From Egerieenecus sp048201975 (GTDB lineage: Bacteria > Bacillota > Clostridia > Christensenellales > Aristaeellaceae), in NCBI GenBank assembly GCA_048201975.1, contig DBFBGQ010000010.1:1-27800 (forward strand): DNA of 27,800 bases, written 5' to 3'. A model generated the notes under the pieces. That model was given only the letters and a program-made list of their open reading frames with translations, was not told where the DNA came from and ran no database searches. The position numbers and the translations under genes were made by a program. Below, piece after piece: positions 19,733 to 27,800 of the stretch (within the stretch, counting starts at the first letter, position 1; each line of letters starts with the position of its first letter).

Positions 19733-20656
19733 ATGGGAGTGGAACTGCAAAAAATCGACACCGAGCAGCGAAATCCGCGGACCATGCATATCGACACCCT
19801 TTCCACCCTGGAAATGGTGCGGCTGATCAACAGCGAGGATCAGCTGGTGGCCCAGGCGGTGGCGCAGGTGGTGCCGGAAATCGCCCAGGCGGTGGACATC
19901 ATTTACGGGCAGCTGCGCCAGGGCGGACGGCTGGTCTACTGCGGAGCGGGCACCTCCGGGCGGCTGGGGGTGCTGGACGCGGTGGAGTGCCCGCCCACCT
20001 ACGGGGTGAGCCCCGAATTGGTGGTGGGGCTGATCGCGGGGGGCGATTCCGCCTTTGTCCGCGCGGTGGAAGGCGCGGAGGACAACCGTCAGCTGGGCCG
20101 GGAGGACCTGGTGCGGCTGAACTTCTCCCCCCGGGACGTGCTGGTGGGCATCGCGGCCAGCGGGCGCACGCCCTACGTGCTGGGAGCCATGGACTACGCC
20201 CGGGAGGTGGGCGCGCCGGTGCTGGCCCTCACCTGCTGCCACGATAGCGAGCTCTCCCGCCACGCGGACGTGACCATGGCGCCCATCCCGGGGCCGGAGG
20301 TGGTCACCGGCTCCTCCCGGATGAAGAGCGGCACCGCCCAGAAAATGGTGCTGAACATCCTCTCCACCGTCACCATGATCAAGCTGGGCAAGGTCTATGG
20401 CAACCTGATGGTGGACGTGAAGGCCAGCAACGAAAAGCTCTACCAGCGGGCGGTATCCATTGTGCGGTCGGCCACCGGCGCGGAGGAAGCCGACGCCCGG
20501 GCGGCCCTGGAGCGCTGCGGCTACGCCTGCAAGCCCGCCATACTGTCCATTCTCCTGGGCTGGACGCCGGAGCAGGCCGCCCAGGCCCTGGAGCGCGCGG
20601 ACGGCCGCATCGCCCAGGCGCTGGAGCAGGCCAGGGCGGAGGGCGCCGCCCCCTGA
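19733..20656 (+). CDS. murQ: N-acetylmuramic acid 6-phosphate etherase
   Basis: A 307-residue cytoplasmic SIS-domain enzyme that removes lactate from MurNAc-6-phosphate to give GlcNAc-6-phosphate. The N-terminus has EQRNPRTMHIDTLSTLEM. The sugar-phosphate-binding CGAGTSGRLGVLDAVECPPT is near residues 71-92, with the first catalytic-type Glu at about 85; VEGAEDN near 113-118 supplies the second. Later are GIAASGRTPYVLGAM and SSRMKSGTAQKMVLN. Length matches the family (about 300). I chose ATG 19733, with AAGGAGG 6 bp upstream; the in-frame ATG at 19727 abuts the Shine-Dalgarno. It is the first gene of the recycling operon and precedes anmK by 23 bp. Confidence 0.97.
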   Translation: MGVELQKIDTEQRNPRTMHIDTLSTLEMVRLINSEDQLVAQAVAQVVPEIAQAVDIIYGQLRQGGRLVYCGAGTSGRLGVLDAVECPPTYGVSPELVVGLIAGGDSAFVRAVEGAEDNRQLGREDLVRLNFSPRDVLVGIAASGRTPYVLGAMDYAREVGAPVLALTCCHDSELSRHADVTMAPIPGPEVVTGSSRMKSGTAQKMVLNILSTVTMIKLGKVYGNLMVDVKASNEKLYQRAVSIVRSATGAEEADARAALERCGYACKPAILSILLGWTPEQAAQALERADGRIAQALEQARAEGAAP

Positions 20657-20679
20657 CCCTGCGCGGGGGAGGAACGCAT

Positions 20680-21864
20680 ATGCGGCAATTGACATCCCTG
20701 TGTGAAAAGAGCAGCCGGCTGGTGATCGGGCTGATGAGCGGCACCAGCGCCGACGGGGTGGACGCGGCCCTGTGCCGCATCGGGGGCAGCGGGCTGTCCA
20801 CCCGGGTGGAGCTGTTGGCCTTCCTGTGCCGGCCCTACCCGCCGCAGGTGCGGGAGCGCCTGCTGGCGCTGGCCGGCGGCGGAACCGGCGGCTCCCGGGA
20901 GCTGCTTTCCATGGGCGTCCTGCTGGGACGCCTTTTTGTCGTGGCCTGCCAGGAGGTATGCCGTCAGGCGGGGGTCGCCCCCGGCCAGGTGGATCTGGTG
21001 GGCAGCCACGGGCACACCCTGTGGCACCAGCCTGCGCCAGAGGAGTACCTGGGATATTCCCTCACGGGCACGCTGCAGGCGGGGGAGCCCGCCTACATCA
21101 GCGAGGCCCTGGGCTGCCCGGTGGTCAGCGACTTCCGGGTGCGGGACATGGCCGCGGGCGGACAGGGCGCGCCCCTGGTGCCCTACACGGAATTTCTGCT
21201 CTACCGGGACCCGGAGGCCACCGTGGGCCTGCAAAACCTGGGGGGTATCGGCAACCTGACCATCCTGCCCCAGGGCGGCGCCCTGGAGGATACCTACGCC
21301 TTTGACACCGGGCCGGGGAACATGGTGATGGACCAGCTCGCCGCCCGGCTCACCGGCGGAAAGCTGACCTATGACCGGGACGGCGCCCTGGCCGCCCAGG
21401 GGCGGGCGCATCCGGCGCTGCTGGCCTATTTGATGGAGGATCCCTTTTTGCAAAAGGCCCCGCCCAAGACCTCCGGCCGGGAGGTGTACGGCGCGGCCTA
21501 TGTGGACCGGCTCCAGGCCAGGGCCGGGGCGCTGGGCGTCTCCCCCCTGGATACCCTAGCCACCGCCACCCGCTTCACCGCCGAATGCGTGCGGGTGGCC
21601 ATGGAACGCCACTGCGCCCACCGGCCGGAAAGGCTCATTGTGGGCGGGGGCGGCAGCCGGAATCCCACCCTGATGGCCATGCTGGCGGATTGCCTGCCCG
21701 GAGTGCGGGTATTGCGCAACGAGGACCTGGGCCTGAACAGCGACGCCAAGGAGGCCGTGGCCTTTGCCATACTGGCCAATGAATTCCTCTTCGGCCGCTG
21801 CGGCAACGTGTGCCGGGTCACCGGCGCGGCCCACCCGGCGGTGCTGGGCAAGCTGAGTCTGTAA
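20680..21864 (+). CDS. anmK: Anhydro-N-acetylmuramic acid kinase
   Basis: A 394-residue enzyme that opens the 1,6-anhydro ring of anhMurNAc and phosphorylates it to MurNAc-6-phosphate, the MurQ substrate. Diagnostic motifs are VIGLMSGTSADGVDAAL (residues 15-31), VGSHGHTLWH, DFRVRDMAAGGQGAPLVPY, NLGGIGNLT, FDTGPGNMVMD, the late GGGGSRNP and DAKEAVAFAILANEF. The length is typical. The ATG at 20680 has GGGGAGGA upstream. It is a bit unusual outside Gram-negative bacteria because anhMurNAc is produced by lytic transglycosylases. It lies between murQ and nagZ in one transcript. Confidence 0.97.
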   Translation: MRQLTSLCEKSSRLVIGLMSGTSADGVDAALCRIGGSGLSTRVELLAFLCRPYPPQVRERLLALAGGGTGGSRELLSMGVLLGRLFVVACQEVCRQAGVAPGQVDLVGSHGHTLWHQPAPEEYLGYSLTGTLQAGEPAYISEALGCPVVSDFRVRDMAAGGQGAPLVPYTEFLLYRDPEATVGLQNLGGIGNLTILPQGGALEDTYAFDTGPGNMVMDQLAARLTGGKLTYDRDGALAAQGRAHPALLAYLMEDPFLQKAPPKTSGREVYGAAYVDRLQARAGALGVSPLDTLATATRFTAECVRVAMERHCAHRPERLIVGGGGSRNPTLMAMLADCLPGVRVLRNEDLGLNSDAKEAVAFAILANEFLFGRCGNVCRVTGAAHPAVLGKLSL

Positions 21865-21877
21865 GGAGGGGGAAACC

Positions 21878-23434
21878 ATGGAACGGGACCTAACGTGGCA
21901 GGTGGGGCAAAAGCTGGCGGCGGGCTTCTCCGGCACGGAGATTCCCTCGGAGCTGGAGGCGCTGGTGGCGCAAGCCAAGGTTGGCAATATCATCCTCTTT
22001 GAGGAGAACATCCGGGACGCGGAGCAGCTGCGCGCCCTGTGCGGGGAGCTTCGGGCGCTGGTGCTGAGGCACACCGGGCTGCCGCCCCTGATCGCCATCG
22101 ACCAGGAAGGCGGGGTGGTTTCCCGGCTCAAGGGGGACTGCGCCCTGGCGCCCTCGGCCATGGGGGTGGCGGCCACCGGCGACCCCGGCAACGCCTTCAC
22201 CGCCGGGGAGATCACCGGGGCGGAGCTTTGCGCCCTGGGGATCAACTTTGACCTGGCCCCGGTGATGGACGTGAACGTGAACCCGGAAAACCCGGTCATC
22301 GGCGCCCGGAGCTACGGCGGGGACCCGGAAACCGTGGCGCGCTACGGCACGGCCATGCTCCGGGGGCTGCAGGCGGGCGGGGTGCTTTGCTGCGCCAAGC
22401 ACTTCCCCGGCCATGGGGATACGGCGGTGGACTCCCACCTGGGGCTGCCCCGGGTGGACAAATCCCTCGAATCCCTTGAGGCCTGCGAGCTGCTTCCCTT
22501 CCGGGCCGCCATCCGGGCGGGGGTGGACGCGGTGATGACCACCCACATCCTCTTTCCCGCCCTGGAGCCCGGCGGCGTGCCCGCCACCATGTCCCGGAGG
22601 ATTCTCACGGGGCTGTTGCGGGAGCGGCTGGGCTTTCGGGGACTCATCGTTTCCGACTGCATGATGATGGGGGCCATCCAGCAGTTTTACGGCACGGTGC
22701 CCGGCTGTCTGGCCGCGGCCAGGGCAGGGGTGGACCTGCTGTTCATCTCCCACAGCCCGGAGCTGGCGGGGCAGGCGGCTCAGGCCCTGGCGGAGCAGGC
22801 CCGCTCCGGCGGACTGGACGCTTCGGAGCTGGCCGCCTCCGTGGAGCGGATCCTCCGGGCCAAGGAGCGCCTGCCCGCCCCGGCGGAGCCGCCGGAGAAG
22901 GTGGGCTGCGAAAACCACCAAGCAGCGTTTCGAGCCATGCGCCGGGCGGGGCTGACCCGTGTGGGGGACGCCCCCCGGCCCTGCCTGGGGGCCAACCCGC
23001 TGTTTCTGGGGTGCGATCCCTTCCGGACAACGCAGGCCTCCAGCCCCGTGGACGCGCGGGCGTCCTTTGCCCCGTGGATGGCCCGCCGCCTGGGCGGGGA
23101 GGCCCTGACCACACCCGTGGATCCGGACGGGGAAGCCGTGGCCCAGGCGGTGACAGCCGCCCGGGGGCACAGCGCCCTGGTGCTGGGCCTGTACAACGGG
23201 CATGTGAAGCGGGGCCAGCTGCGGCTGCTGGCTTCCCTGGCGGCGCTGGGCCTGCCCATGGCCTGCGTGGCCCTGCGGGACCCCTACGACCTGGCGGAGC
23301 TTCCTGCGGGCGTCTATGGCCTGGCGGCCTATGAATACACCATCGACAGCCTGGAAACCGTGGCCCAGGCCCTGGCGGGGGATTTCGAGCCCGCCGGCCG
23401 GCTACCGGTTCCCCTGAAAGGAGCGCAGCCATGA
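21878..23434 (+). CDS. nagZ: Beta-N-acetylhexosaminidase (GH3), NagZ type
   Basis: A 518-residue hydrolase that removes GlcNAc from GlcNAc-MurNAc/anhMurNAc units. The GH3 barrel (about 1-330) has IAIDQEGGVVSRL, KHFPGHGDT followed by AVDSHLGLPRVD (about 174-193; the D-S-H dyad typical of NagZ), HILFPALE and SDCMMMGAI (nucleophile-type Asp near 260). A C-terminal alpha/beta domain (about 340-518) resembles the second domain of Bacillus-type NagZ. There is no signal peptide, so it acts on imported or cytoplasmic sugars, unlike secreted Bacillus NagZ. It starts 13 bp after anmK with AAGGAGG. Its stop overlaps the next ATG (ATGA). Confidence 0.95.
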   Translation: MERDLTWQVGQKLAAGFSGTEIPSELEALVAQAKVGNIILFEENIRDAEQLRALCGELRALVLRHTGLPPLIAIDQEGGVVSRLKGDCALAPSAMGVAATGDPGNAFTAGEITGAELCALGINFDLAPVMDVNVNPENPVIGARSYGGDPETVARYGTAMLRGLQAGGVLCCAKHFPGHGDTAVDSHLGLPRVDKSLESLEACELLPFRAAIRAGVDAVMTTHILFPALEPGGVPATMSRRILTGLLRERLGFRGLIVSDCMMMGAIQQFYGTVPGCLAAARAGVDLLFISHSPELAGQAAQALAEQARSGGLDASELAASVERILRAKERLPAPAEPPEKVGCENHQAAFRAMRRAGLTRVGDAPRPCLGANPLFLGCDPFRTTQASSPVDARASFAPWMARRLGGEALTTPVDPDGEAVAQAVTAARGHSALVLGLYNGHVKRGQLRLLASLAALGLPMACVALRDPYDLAELPAGVYGLAAYEYTIDSLETVAQALAGDFEPAGRLPVPLKGAQP

Positions 23435-24357
23435 TCCATCAGCCCTATGTATGCGGTTGGGACGGCGGGGGCACCAAAACCCACGTGCTCTGCCTGACCC
23501 CGGAAGGCCGGCAGGCGGGGGAGGGTTCCTTCGGCCCCCTGAACCTCAACGGCGCGGAAAAGGAGAAGATCGTCGCCACCATCCGGGAGAGCGTGGCCTT
23601 TATGGCCTCCCTGCCCGGGGGGCTGGACGCCTGCCAGGGGCTGGTCATCGGCACGGCGGGGATCAGCAACAGCGCCGCCGCGGCGCTGGTGACGGACACG
23701 GTGCGCCGGTGCGGCTACGCCGGCCCCCTGAGCCTGCTGGGGGACCAGGAAATCGCCCTGGCCGGGGCCATCGACGGCCCTGGGGCGGTGCTGGTGGCAG
23801 GCACCGGCGCCATCTGCTGCGGCCGGGATGCCGCGGGCCGCGTTACCCGGGTGGGCGGCTACGGTTACCTGATCGACGACGGAGGCAGCGGCTACGCCCT
23901 GGGCCGGGACATCCTTACCGCCGTGGCGCGGGCCGCCGACGGACGCGGGCCGGCCACCGAACTGACCCAGCCGGTGTTCCGCGCCCTGAGCGTCAGCGCC
24001 GTGGGGGAGATGATCACCTGGCTCTACGCCCCCGCCACCGGCAAAAAGGAAATCGCCGCCCTGGCCCCGCTGCTGCTCCCCGCCCTGGACGCCGGGGACG
24101 CCGCCGCCCTGGCCATCGCCTCCGCCGCGGCCCAGGAGCTGGCGCTGCTGGCCTGCACCGCCTGGAAAAACCTGGGCCTGGACGCCGGGGAGCTGGCCCT
24201 CACCGGCAGCATCCTGCAGCGGTATGAACCCATCCGCCGGGAGGTCCTCCGCCGCTGCCGGGCCGCTTATCCCCATATGGCCGTGATCGACCCCCGGGGA
24301 AGCGCCGCCATGGGCGCGGCGCGCCTGGCCCTGGAGCTCCTGACTGCCGCCCGCTGA
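23431..24357 (+). CDS. BadF/BadG-type N-acetylhexosamine kinase (GlcNAc/MurNAc kinase)
   Basis: A 308-residue ASKHA-fold kinase. Motifs are the phosphate-1 loop GWDGGGTKTHVL (residues 9-20), IGTAGISNSAA, GDQEIALAGA, AGTGAICCGRD, IDDGGSGYALGRDI and, near the end, the adenosine-type LTGSILQR. In this operon it most likely phosphorylates the GlcNAc released by NagZ; clostridial MurK does both GlcNAc and MurNAc. It is translationally coupled to nagZ (ATGA). With MurQ, AnmK and NagZ it completes conversion of anhydro-disaccharide to phosphorylated GlcNAc. Symbol murK or nagK cannot be decided from sequence. Confidence 0.88.
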   Translation: MIHQPYVCGWDGGGTKTHVLCLTPEGRQAGEGSFGPLNLNGAEKEKIVATIRESVAFMASLPGGLDACQGLVIGTAGISNSAAAALVTDTVRRCGYAGPLSLLGDQEIALAGAIDGPGAVLVAGTGAICCGRDAAGRVTRVGGYGYLIDDGGSGYALGRDILTAVARAADGRGPATELTQPVFRALSVSAVGEMITWLYAPATGKKEIAALAPLLLPALDAGDAAALAIASAAAQELALLACTAWKNLGLDAGELALTGSILQRYEPIRREVLRRCRAAYPHMAVIDPRGSAAMGAARLALELLTAAR

Positions 24358-24398
24358 GCGGAAACGGCCATCCTGGAAAAAATTTTTGCTTCGGGGGC

Positions 24399-24427
24399 TT
24401 GCCAAGGGACACGGTTTCGTTTATCCT
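24399..24427 (+). promoter_or_regulatory. Promoter of the alpha-mannosidase gene
   Basis: TTGCCA (24399-24404), 17-bp spacer, TATCCT (24422-24427). A weaker promoter, followed by the palindrome at 24437. Confidence 0.6.
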
Positions 24428-24436
24428 CATGGCGGC

Positions 24437-24454
24437 GGGACGGCGCGCCGTCCC
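24437..24454. promoter_or_regulatory. 18-bp perfect palindrome in the mannosidase leader
   Basis: GGGACGGCGCGCCGTCCC, 9 bp downstream of the -10, around the predicted transcription start. It has no T-run, so not a terminator. It could be a repressor operator or a 5' mRNA hairpin; both are inference. Confidence 0.6.
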
Positions 24455-24501
24455 GGAGAACGCAACGCCATACGCATCTGTCAGGAAAGCGAGGGATCCC
24501 C

Positions 24502-27500
24502 ATGTCGCTGATGCACTCGGAATACGCCGCCCGCGTGGGCCATTGGCTGCGGGTGTTGGCGGAGGATTTCTACCGCCCCCTGGGGGAAATCACCCTGGAG
24601 GGCTACACCACCATGGATCACCTTTCCCCGGAGGAGGCCGCCCGCGGCCCCTTCCGCCCGGTTCCTCCGGGCACGGAGTGGGGCCATACCTGGGAATACA
24701 TGTGGGTGCGCGGGGAAGCCGTGCTGCCCCCGGAGGCCCGGGACCAGGCCGTCGTGCTCTCCCTGGACCTGGGGGGCGAGGCCACGCTGTTTGTCAACGG
24801 GGAAGCCTTTGGCACCCGCCGGGCGGAGTGGGTGAATGTGCCCCATCACTATCTTTCCGATAATGTGCTCACCGCCAAGGCCGTGCCCGGGACCCAATAT
24901 GAGCTGCTCTTTGAGGTCTACGCGGGGCATTATTTCCCGGACGTGGGCGGCTGCGCCACCGGCCCGGTGCTCCCCGGCTCCCTGGGGGATCCCAAGGAGG
25001 AGGGCCGCCGGGCCCGCATGGGCCGCAACACCTTCGGCATCTGGAACGAGGACGCCTACCAGCTGTGGCTGGACGCCAGCACCCTGCGCATGCTCCTGGA
25101 CGAGCTCCCCGAGGATTCCCTCCGGGCGGCGAAGATCGCCGACGGCCTGGAGGCATTCACCCGGGCGGTGGACTTCGAGCAGCCCCCGGAAATCCGCAAC
25201 GCCGGCTACCGTGCCGCCCGGGAGCTGCTGCGCCCGCTGATGGCCTGCGAAAACGGGCCCTCCATGCCCCGCATGTGGGCCGTGGGCAACGCGCACCTGG
25301 ACCTGGCCTGGCTCTGGCCCCAGCGGGAGACCCACCGCAAAACCGCCCGAACCTTCGCCGCGCAGCTGCGTCTGCTGGAGCGCTACCCGGACTACCGCTT
25401 TATCCAGAGCCAGCCCGCCGCCTATGAAATGTGCCGGGAATACTATCCCGGCCTCTATGAAAAGATCCGCCAGGCCGTGGCGGAGGGCAGATGGATCGCC
25501 GAGGGCGCCATGTACGTGGAGCCGGATACCAACATGCCCTCCGGCGAGGCGCTGATTCGCCAGCTGAGCTTCGGCAAGCGCTTTTTCCGGGAGGAGTTCG
25601 GCGTGGACAGCCGCCTGCTGTGGCTGCCGGACACCTTCGGGTACTCCGCGGCGCTGCCCCAGCTGCTTCGGGGCTGCGGCGTGGACTACCTGGTGACCCA
25701 GAAAATCTTCTGGAGCTACAACGAGGGCGATCCCTTCCCCTACCATTACTTCACCTGGAAGGGCATGGACGGCAGCGCCGTCACCTCCTTCCTGCCCACC
25801 AACTACACCTACCGCACCGACCCCAAGGAGCTGTGCGGGGTGTGGCGGGCCCGGGTGCAAAAGCGCCGCCTGGAGGACTTCCTCATTCCCTTCGGCTACG
25901 GGGACGGCGGCGGCGGCCCCTGCCGGGACCACGTGGAATTCGCCCTGCGGGAGCGGGACCTGGAGGGCATGCCCAGGGTGACCATGGACTCCCCCCTGCG
26001 CATGTTTGAAGCCCTGGAAGAAAAGGGCGGCCCCGCCAACACCTGGGACGGGGAGCTGTATTTCAACGCCCACCGGGGCACCTACACCACCCAGGCCGCG
26101 GTAAAAAAGAACAACCGCCGCAGCGAGTTCGCCCTGCACGAGCTGGAGGCCTGGGGCGCGCTGGCCGCCCGCAAGGGCCTGCCTTACCCCGCCGCCGACG
26201 CCCAGCGCCTGTGGAAGGTGCTGCTGCTGCACCAGTTCCACGATATCCTCCCCGGCTCCTCCATCGCCCAGGTATACGTGGAGGCCAACCAGGCACATGC
26301 CGCGCTCCAGCAGGAGGCTGACGCCCTGGCCGCCCATGCCCGGGCCGCCCTGACCCAGCCCGGGGAAGGCGTGACCGTGTTCAACTCCCTGGGCTTTGAC
26401 CGCACCGAAGCGGTAAAGCTGCCCCAGGGCTTCGGCCCCGGCGCGGTCACCGCGGAAGGGGAGGCGGTTCCCACCGCCGGCGGCAAGGCCCTGGTCCATG
26501 TGCCTGCCCTGGGCGCGGTGTCCCTGCGCCCCGCCCCCGCCGGGCAGGCGGCGCAGCTGGCCCATGCGGAGCGGGACGGCGACGGCTTCCTGCTCGCCGC
26601 CGGAGGGCTGCGGATGCGGCTGGACGGCCGGGGCCAGGTGATCTCCTACGCGCTGGACGGCCGGGAAATGGCCTGCGGCCAGCCCATGAACGCCCTGCGG
26701 CTGTACAAGGACGTGCCCCGGCTTTTCGACGCCTGGGACATCGACAGCAATTACCGGGACAGCGGCTTTGAAACGCCCCGGGTGGAACAGATCGCGGTGG
26801 ATTGCGGCCAGGGCCTGACGGCTTCCGTGACCTGGAGGGGCACGGTGGGCCGCTCCGCCATCCGCCAGACCATCTCCGTGCAGGTGGGCAGCCCCGTGGT
26901 CACCTTCGACACCGTCATCGACTGGCGGGAGCTGCACCGGCTGCTGAAGGCGGCCTTCCCCGTGGATGTGCGGGCGGAAAACGCCCTGCACGAGATGCAG
27001 TTCGGCTTTGTGGAGCGTCCCACCCACCGCAGCCGGGGCTTTGATCAGCAGCGCTTCGAGGTGTGCAACCACCGCTACACCGCCCTGTGCGACAACAGCC
27101 ACGGCTGCGCCGTGCTCAACGACTGCAAGTACGGCGTGGGCGTGGAGGAAAACAGCATCGAGCTGACCCTGCTGCGCGCCGCCGCCTCCCCGGAGATGGC
27201 CAGCGACCAGGGGGAGCAGCGTTTCCGCTACGGCTTCACCGCCTGGGAGGGCGCCTTCGACCGCTCCCCCGTGGTTCTCGAGGGTCTGGCCTTCAACCAG
27301 CCCGTGACGGTGATTCCCGGCCTGTGCGACCGCTTCAGCGCCTTTGCTACCGACCATCCCGGCGTCATCCTGGATACCCTCAAGCCCGCCGATGACGGCA
27401 GCGGGGATATGATCCTTCGCCTGTACGAGAGCCGCAAGGCGGACGTGACCTTCCGCCTGCGCTCCGACCTGCCCGTGGCCGCGCTCCAGCCCTGCGACAT

Positions 27501-27597
27501 GCTGGAGAACCCCGCCGGCGATCCCCTGCCGCCCGACGCGCCGCTCCATGTCCGCCCCTTCCAGGTGCTGACCCTGCGGGTGAAGCTGGCCGGCTGA
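24502..27597 (+). CDS. Alpha-mannosidase, glycoside hydrolase family 38
   Basis: A 1031-residue enzyme that hydrolyses alpha-mannosides. An N-terminal beta/accessory region (about 1-255; GHTWEYMWVRGEAVLP, LFVNGEAFGTR) precedes the GH38 catalytic domain. That domain has the zinc-binding AVGNAHLDLAWLWP (about 262-275), MYVEPDTNMPSGEALIRQ (about 337), WLPDTFGYSA (374-383, nucleophile-type Asp) and LLLHQFHDILPGSS (574-587). The helical middle domain and C-terminal beta domains follow (about 600-1031). Length fits bacterial GH38. No signal peptide, so cytoplasmic. The ATG at 24502 has an AAGCGAGGGA-type Shine-Dalgarno. It has its own promoter 145 bp after the kinase gene. Substrate linkage is unknown. 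Confidence 0.95.
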   Translation: MSLMHSEYAARVGHWLRVLAEDFYRPLGEITLEGYTTMDHLSPEEAARGPFRPVPPGTEWGHTWEYMWVRGEAVLPPEARDQAVVLSLDLGGEATLFVNGEAFGTRRAEWVNVPHHYLSDNVLTAKAVPGTQYELLFEVYAGHYFPDVGGCATGPVLPGSLGDPKEEGRRARMGRNTFGIWNEDAYQLWLDASTLRMLLDELPEDSLRAAKIADGLEAFTRAVDFEQPPEIRNAGYRAARELLRPLMACENGPSMPRMWAVGNAHLDLAWLWPQRETHRKTARTFAAQLRLLERYPDYRFIQSQPAAYEMCREYYPGLYEKIRQAVAEGRWIAEGAMYVEPDTNMPSGEALIRQLSFGKRFFREEFGVDSRLLWLPDTFGYSAALPQLLRGCGVDYLVTQKIFWSYNEGDPFPYHYFTWKGMDGSAVTSFLPTNYTYRTDPKELCGVWRARVQKRRLEDFLIPFGYGDGGGGPCRDHVEFALRERDLEGMPRVTMDSPLRMFEALEEKGGPANTWDGELYFNAHRGTYTTQAAVKKNNRRSEFALHELEAWGALAARKGLPYPAADAQRLWKVLLLHQFHDILPGSSIAQVYVEANQAHAALQQEADALAAHARAALTQPGEGVTVFNSLGFDRTEAVKLPQGFGPGAVTAEGEAVPTAGGKALVHVPALGAVSLRPAPAGQAAQLAHAERDGDGFLLAAGGLRMRLDGRGQVISYALDGREMACGQPMNALRLYKDVPRLFDAWDIDSNYRDSGFETPRVEQIAVDCGQGLTASVTWRGTVGRSAIRQTISVQVGSPVVTFDTVIDWRELHRLLKAAFPVDVRAENALHEMQFGFVERPTHRSRGFDQQRFEVCNHRYTALCDNSHGCAVLNDCKYGVGVEENSIELTLLRAAASPEMASDQGEQRFRYGFTAWEGAFDRSPVVLEGLAFNQPVTVIPGLCDRFSAFATDHPGVILDTLKPADDGSGDMILRLYESRKADVTFRLRSDLPVAALQPCDMLENPAGDPLPPDAPLHVRPFQVLTLRVKLAG

Positions 27598-27620
27598 TTC
27601 CCCTCCCTGCGCCATCAAAC

Positions 27621-27634
27621 AAGCGCCGGCGCTT
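27621..27634. repeat. 14-bp perfect palindrome preceding the right repeat block
   Basis: AAGCGCCGGCGCTT abuts the 45-bp repeat block. At the left copy a different AAG...CTT hairpin (7493-7532) occupies the same place. Confidence 0.7.
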
Positions 27635-27679
27635 CAGCGTGTCGCAAAAGTGGGTAAACCCACTTTTGCGAGGAAGCAA
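27635..27679. repeat. 45-bp repeat block, right copy
   Basis: CAGCGTGTCG, then CAAAAGTGGG-TAAA-CCCACTTTTG, then CGAGGAAGCAA. It is the same orientation and 42 of 45 identical to 7534-7578, with a compensatory pair change at the stem base. It lies 38 bp after the mannosidase stop and may help end that transcript. Confidence 0.85.
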
Positions 27680-27800
27680 ATTCGGTCAACCAGAGGTCGC
27701 CCGAATTTGTAAGGAATTGATTTTGCAAGCAAAATCAACAACCCGCCCCGCCGGCAAAGCCGTCGGATACGAATAAAAGTCAGAGGGGCTGCGGCCCCTC
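27677..27800. repeat. Run of three further hairpins to the window end
   Basis: CAAATTCGG/CCGAATTTG (27677-27685, 27701-27709), TTGATTTTGC-AA-GCAAAATCAA (27717-27738) and GAGGGGC-TGCG-GCCCCTC (27783-27800). No gene is supported in 27598-27800. The patch continues past the window. Confidence 0.7.

Noticed and set aside
24481..27618. 1045-codon minus-strand open frame opposite the mannosidase
   Set aside because: Shadow frame typical of G+C-rich DNA; GH38 motifs are on the plus strand.
27635..27800. Start of a CRISPR array
   Set aside because: The hairpins differ from each other and have no equal-length repeats or spacers.

Overview
The window is a G+C-rich bacterial chromosome segment, most likely from an anaerobic, gut-type member of the Bacillota (class Clostridia). 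The evidence is a thrS gene under T-box control, strong Shine-Dalgarno sites ahead of nearly every gene, many TTGACA-N17-TATAAT promoters, a tRNA with encoded CCA, and the gene families present. I cannot name the genus from sequence alone.

Layout. (1) 1-520, minus strand: the 5' end of a TGS-less threonyl-tRNA synthetase gene with its T-box leader and promoter. (2) 520-5137, minus strand: a polyamine uptake operon, XRE-cupin regulator then potA-potB-potC-potD, with two 19-bp palindromic operators at its promoter. (3) 5172-7304: an AraC-family gene (minus) and a LacI-family gene (plus) transcribed divergently, with two matching LacI-type operators, one just downstream of each promoter. (4) 7305-7612: a non-coding patch of hairpin repeats. 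(5) 7613-16390, minus strand: an accessory island of secreted or surface proteins. It holds a 1986-residue modular Ig-like protein, a decayed membrane-anchored protein, a 36-residue signal-peptide stub, a 149-residue pilin-like protein and a proline/threonine-linker protein. At its upstream edge are a truncated response-regulator gene and the C-terminal remnant of a site-specific recombinase. (6) 16651-19526, minus strand: a small basic protein, tRNA-Val(CAC), a DUF5655-like protein and an ABC-F ATPase. (7) 19547-24357, plus strand: murQ-anmK-nagZ-(N-acetylhexosamine kinase), an almost complete cytoplasmic peptidoglycan-sugar recycling operon. (8) 24399-27597, plus strand: a GH38 alpha-mannosidase with its own promoter. 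(9) 27598-27800: a second cluster of hairpin repeats, sharing a 45-bp block with the patch at 7534.

How the genes fit together. The pot operon imports polyamines, probably under feedback from its own XRE-cupin regulator. The mur/nag operon converts GlcNAc-anhydroMurNAc-type muropeptide sugars to phosphorylated GlcNAc and lactate. The mannosidase may process imported mannosides, and all five glycan enzymes lack signal peptides. The surface island looks acquired and partly decaying: its edge carries recombinase debris, its regulator is cut to about 24 codons, and one gene carries several independent lesions, while its two largest genes remain open.

The most unusual items are the surface island with its giant modular protein, the composite hairpin repeat family (one base pair covaries between two copies), and the compact operator architectures at the pot and LacI/AraC promoters.
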